In this document: piece after piece, positions 6,630-7,375 of the stretch | Layout: each line of letters starts with the position of its first letter | Numbering within the stretch: position 1 is the first letter of the stretch | NCBI GenBank assembly: GCA_025352915.1 | Contig: JANXSA010000495.1 | Span: forward strand, 1 to 7,375 | Source of the DNA: Rhodospirillales bacterium | GTDB taxonomy: Bacteria; Pseudomonadota; Alphaproteobacteria; Acetobacterales; Acetobacteraceae | Length of the DNA stretch: 7,375 bases | Direction: 5' to 3' | Notes under the pieces: generated by a model | Told to the model about the DNA's origin: nothing | What the model saw: only the letters and a program-made list of their open reading frames with translations | Databases searched by the model: none | Made by a program: the position numbers and the translations under genes

Positions 6630-6705
6630 GGGGCCATAGCTCAGCTGGGAGAGCGCCTGAATGGCATTCAGGAGGTCAGCGGTTCGATCCCGCTTGGCTC
6701 CACCA
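6630..6705 (+). tRNA. tRNA-Ala, anticodon GGC
   Basis: A 76-nt tRNA gene with encoded CCA. The acceptor arm GGGGCCA pairs with TGGCTCC and includes the G3:U70 wobble that identifies alanine tRNAs. The D arm is GCTC...GAGC. The anticodon stem CCTGA/TCAGG (6656-6660, 6668-6672) encloses loop ATGGCAT with anticodon GGC at 6663-6665, reading GCC and GCU codons. The T arm is AGCGG-TTCGATC-CCGCT. It stands alone between scoB and the PCuAC gene. No integrase or att-like duplication is visible beside it. Confidence 0.98.
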
Positions 6706-6803
6706 CCGCGCCCCCGCCAAAGGGTCAAACTACGGGATCTGCGCGGCGGTGCGATATTTCCCGTTGACCGGGCGCCCGGATGGGGCGCCAGAGGAATATT
6801 GTT

Positions 6804-7259
6804 ATGCGACATATGTTTTTTGCCGTGGCGGGCCTGATCGTCTGCGCCGGGGTGGCGCTGGCGCAGGTGCCGAGCGTGCAGGTCAGCGACGCCTGGGCAC
6901 GCGCGACCACGAGTAGTGCGCGAGTTGGCGGGGCCTTCATGACCTTGAAGGCCGTCGGGGGTGACGATCGTGTGGTGTCGGTCAGTTCGCCGGTAGCCGA
7001 GACGATCGAGCTGCACGAGTCGATCAACGATGGCGGCGTGATGAAAATGCGCGAGGTGCCGCGGCTGGCACTGGCGCCGGGGCAGGCAACGGTGCTGAAG
7101 CCGGGCAGCTACCACATCATGCTGATCGGGTTGAAGAAGCCGCTGAACCGAGGGGAGAGTTTCCCCCTGACCATCACCTTCGAGAAGGCAGCGCCGGTGA
7201 CGGTGACGGTGACGGTGCAGGCGGCGGGAGCTTCGGCGCCAGGCCATCAGGGTCATTGA
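6804..7259 (+). CDS. PCuAC-family periplasmic copper(I) chaperone
   Basis: A secreted chaperone that binds Cu(I) and helps deliver copper to the CuA site of cytochrome oxidase. The 151-residue precursor has a signal peptide (about residues 1-20, hydrophobic core then ALA|Q cleavage), giving a mature periplasmic domain. The diagnostic motif H-x10-M-x21-H-x-M is exact: H71, M82, H104 and M106. The C-terminus ends in a short His-bearing tail (GHQGH), sometimes an extra metal site. I chose the ATG at 6804, which has AGAGGA (6790-6795) eight bases upstream; an in-frame start at 6780 would put an unusual extension before the signal peptide. A 6-base repeat GGTGAC near 7196-7215 encodes the alternating TVTVTV strand. 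No Sco or oxidase-assembly gene is adjacent, so it appears to be transcribed alone. Confidence 0.92.
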   Translation: MRHMFFAVAGLIVCAGVALAQVPSVQVSDAWARATTSSARVGGAFMTLKAVGGDDRVVSVSSPVAETIELHESINDGGVMKMREVPRLALAPGQATVLKPGSYHIMLIGLKKPLNRGESFPLTITFEKAAPVTVTVTVQAAGASAPGHQGH

Positions 7260-7275
7260 TAGCAGGAGTCAAAGC

Positions 7276-7300
7276 CAAGACTGGGCAGAGCCCAGCCTTG
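7276..7300. terminator. Hairpin between convergent PCuAC and kup-like genes
   Basis: The stem CAAG-A-CTGGGC pairs with GCCCAG-C-CTTG around an AGA loop: ten base pairs with one A/C mismatch. It lies 17 nt after the PCuAC stop and 8 nt past the stop of the opposing gene. There is no good T-run on either side, so it may be a shared, weak or Rho-assisted terminator. Confidence 0.55.
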
Positions 7301-7307
7301 CCTTCGC

Positions 7308-7375
7308 CTAAATCGCCACCCGCACCCCCAACTCCACCACCCGATCCGTCGGAATACGGAAGAACTCGGTGGCCG
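7308..7375 (-). CDS. kup: C-terminal end of a Kup-type potassium transporter (partial)
   Basis: Only 21 codons and the TAG stop (7310-7308) are in the window. The residues ATEFFRIPTDRVVELGVRVA then I closely resemble the conserved C-terminus of Kup low-affinity K+ uptake permeases, with the FxIPxxRVVELG pattern followed by a short hydrophobic end. The rest of the gene, including the membrane part, is beyond the right edge. The assignment rests on this short but distinctive tail, so it is probable rather than certain. It converges on the PCuAC gene. Confidence 0.72.
   Translation of the reverse strand, partial: ATEFFRIPTDRVVELGVRVAI

Noticed and set aside
6630..6705. tRNA-Ala as an integration site for a mobile island
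   Set aside because: No integrase gene or direct repeat of the tRNA 3' end is visible in the window.
6706..6765. Possible terminator hairpin after tRNA-Ala (CACCGCGC with GCGCGGCGGTG)
   Set aside because: Pairing needs a bulge and a long loop, and no T-run follows, so it is too weak to annotate.
6387..7256. Minus-strand open frame of 289 codons opposite scoB, tRNA-Ala and the PCuAC gene
   Set aside because: It crosses a structurally perfect tRNA and lies opposite a gene with an exact copper-binding motif, so it is a composition artefact.

Overview
The window looks like chromosomal DNA from a GC-rich alphaproteobacterium, most likely of the Acetobacteraceae/Rhodospirillales. The order hemE | gap | ppsR-maf, with heme genes transcribed away from the gap, is a known alphaproteobacterial neighbourhood. 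The protein sequences (HemJ, 2-oxoacid CoA-transferase subunits, PCuAC chaperone) and the A/T-rich palindrome in otherwise GC-rich DNA fit that group. The genus cannot be fixed from the sequence alone.

Left half (1-3171), minus strand: a tightly packed heme operon read leftward as hemE - hemH - HAD hydrolase - hemJ. The hemE/hemH junction overlaps by 11 nt. The next two junctions are TGATG stop-start overlaps of one base, so all four cistrons are probably translated in a coupled way. Together they provide uroporphyrinogen III decarboxylation, protoporphyrinogen oxidation and iron insertion, plus a phosphatase-like protein of unknown substrate. hemJ runs off the left edge.

Centre (3172-3479): a 308-nt gap between divergent hemE and ppsR. 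In Caulobacter, Rickettsia and Sinorhizobium the chromosomal replication origin lies at this hemE boundary. Here the gap has an A/T-rich patch, a perfect 9+9 inverted repeat, a few DnaA-box-like 9-mers and a nearby change of G/C skew. It is a credible but unproven oriC candidate.

Right half (3480-7375), mainly plus strand: ppsR (regulator of PPDK or PEP synthase) and maf (YceF-like nucleotide pyrophosphatase) are one base apart. A nested A/T-rich palindromic element follows, then a two-gene CoA-transferase operon (scoA-scoB). Next come a tRNA-Ala(GGC) gene and a secreted PCuAC copper chaperone. A hairpin separates the last from the converging 3' end of a minus-strand gene resembling kup (potassium transporter).

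I found no clearly new multi-gene system. The best second looks are the possible origin, a ferrochelatase with a C-terminal cysteine triad that suggests an iron-sulfur cluster, the palindromic element at 5013-5086, and the HAD gene embedded in the heme operon.
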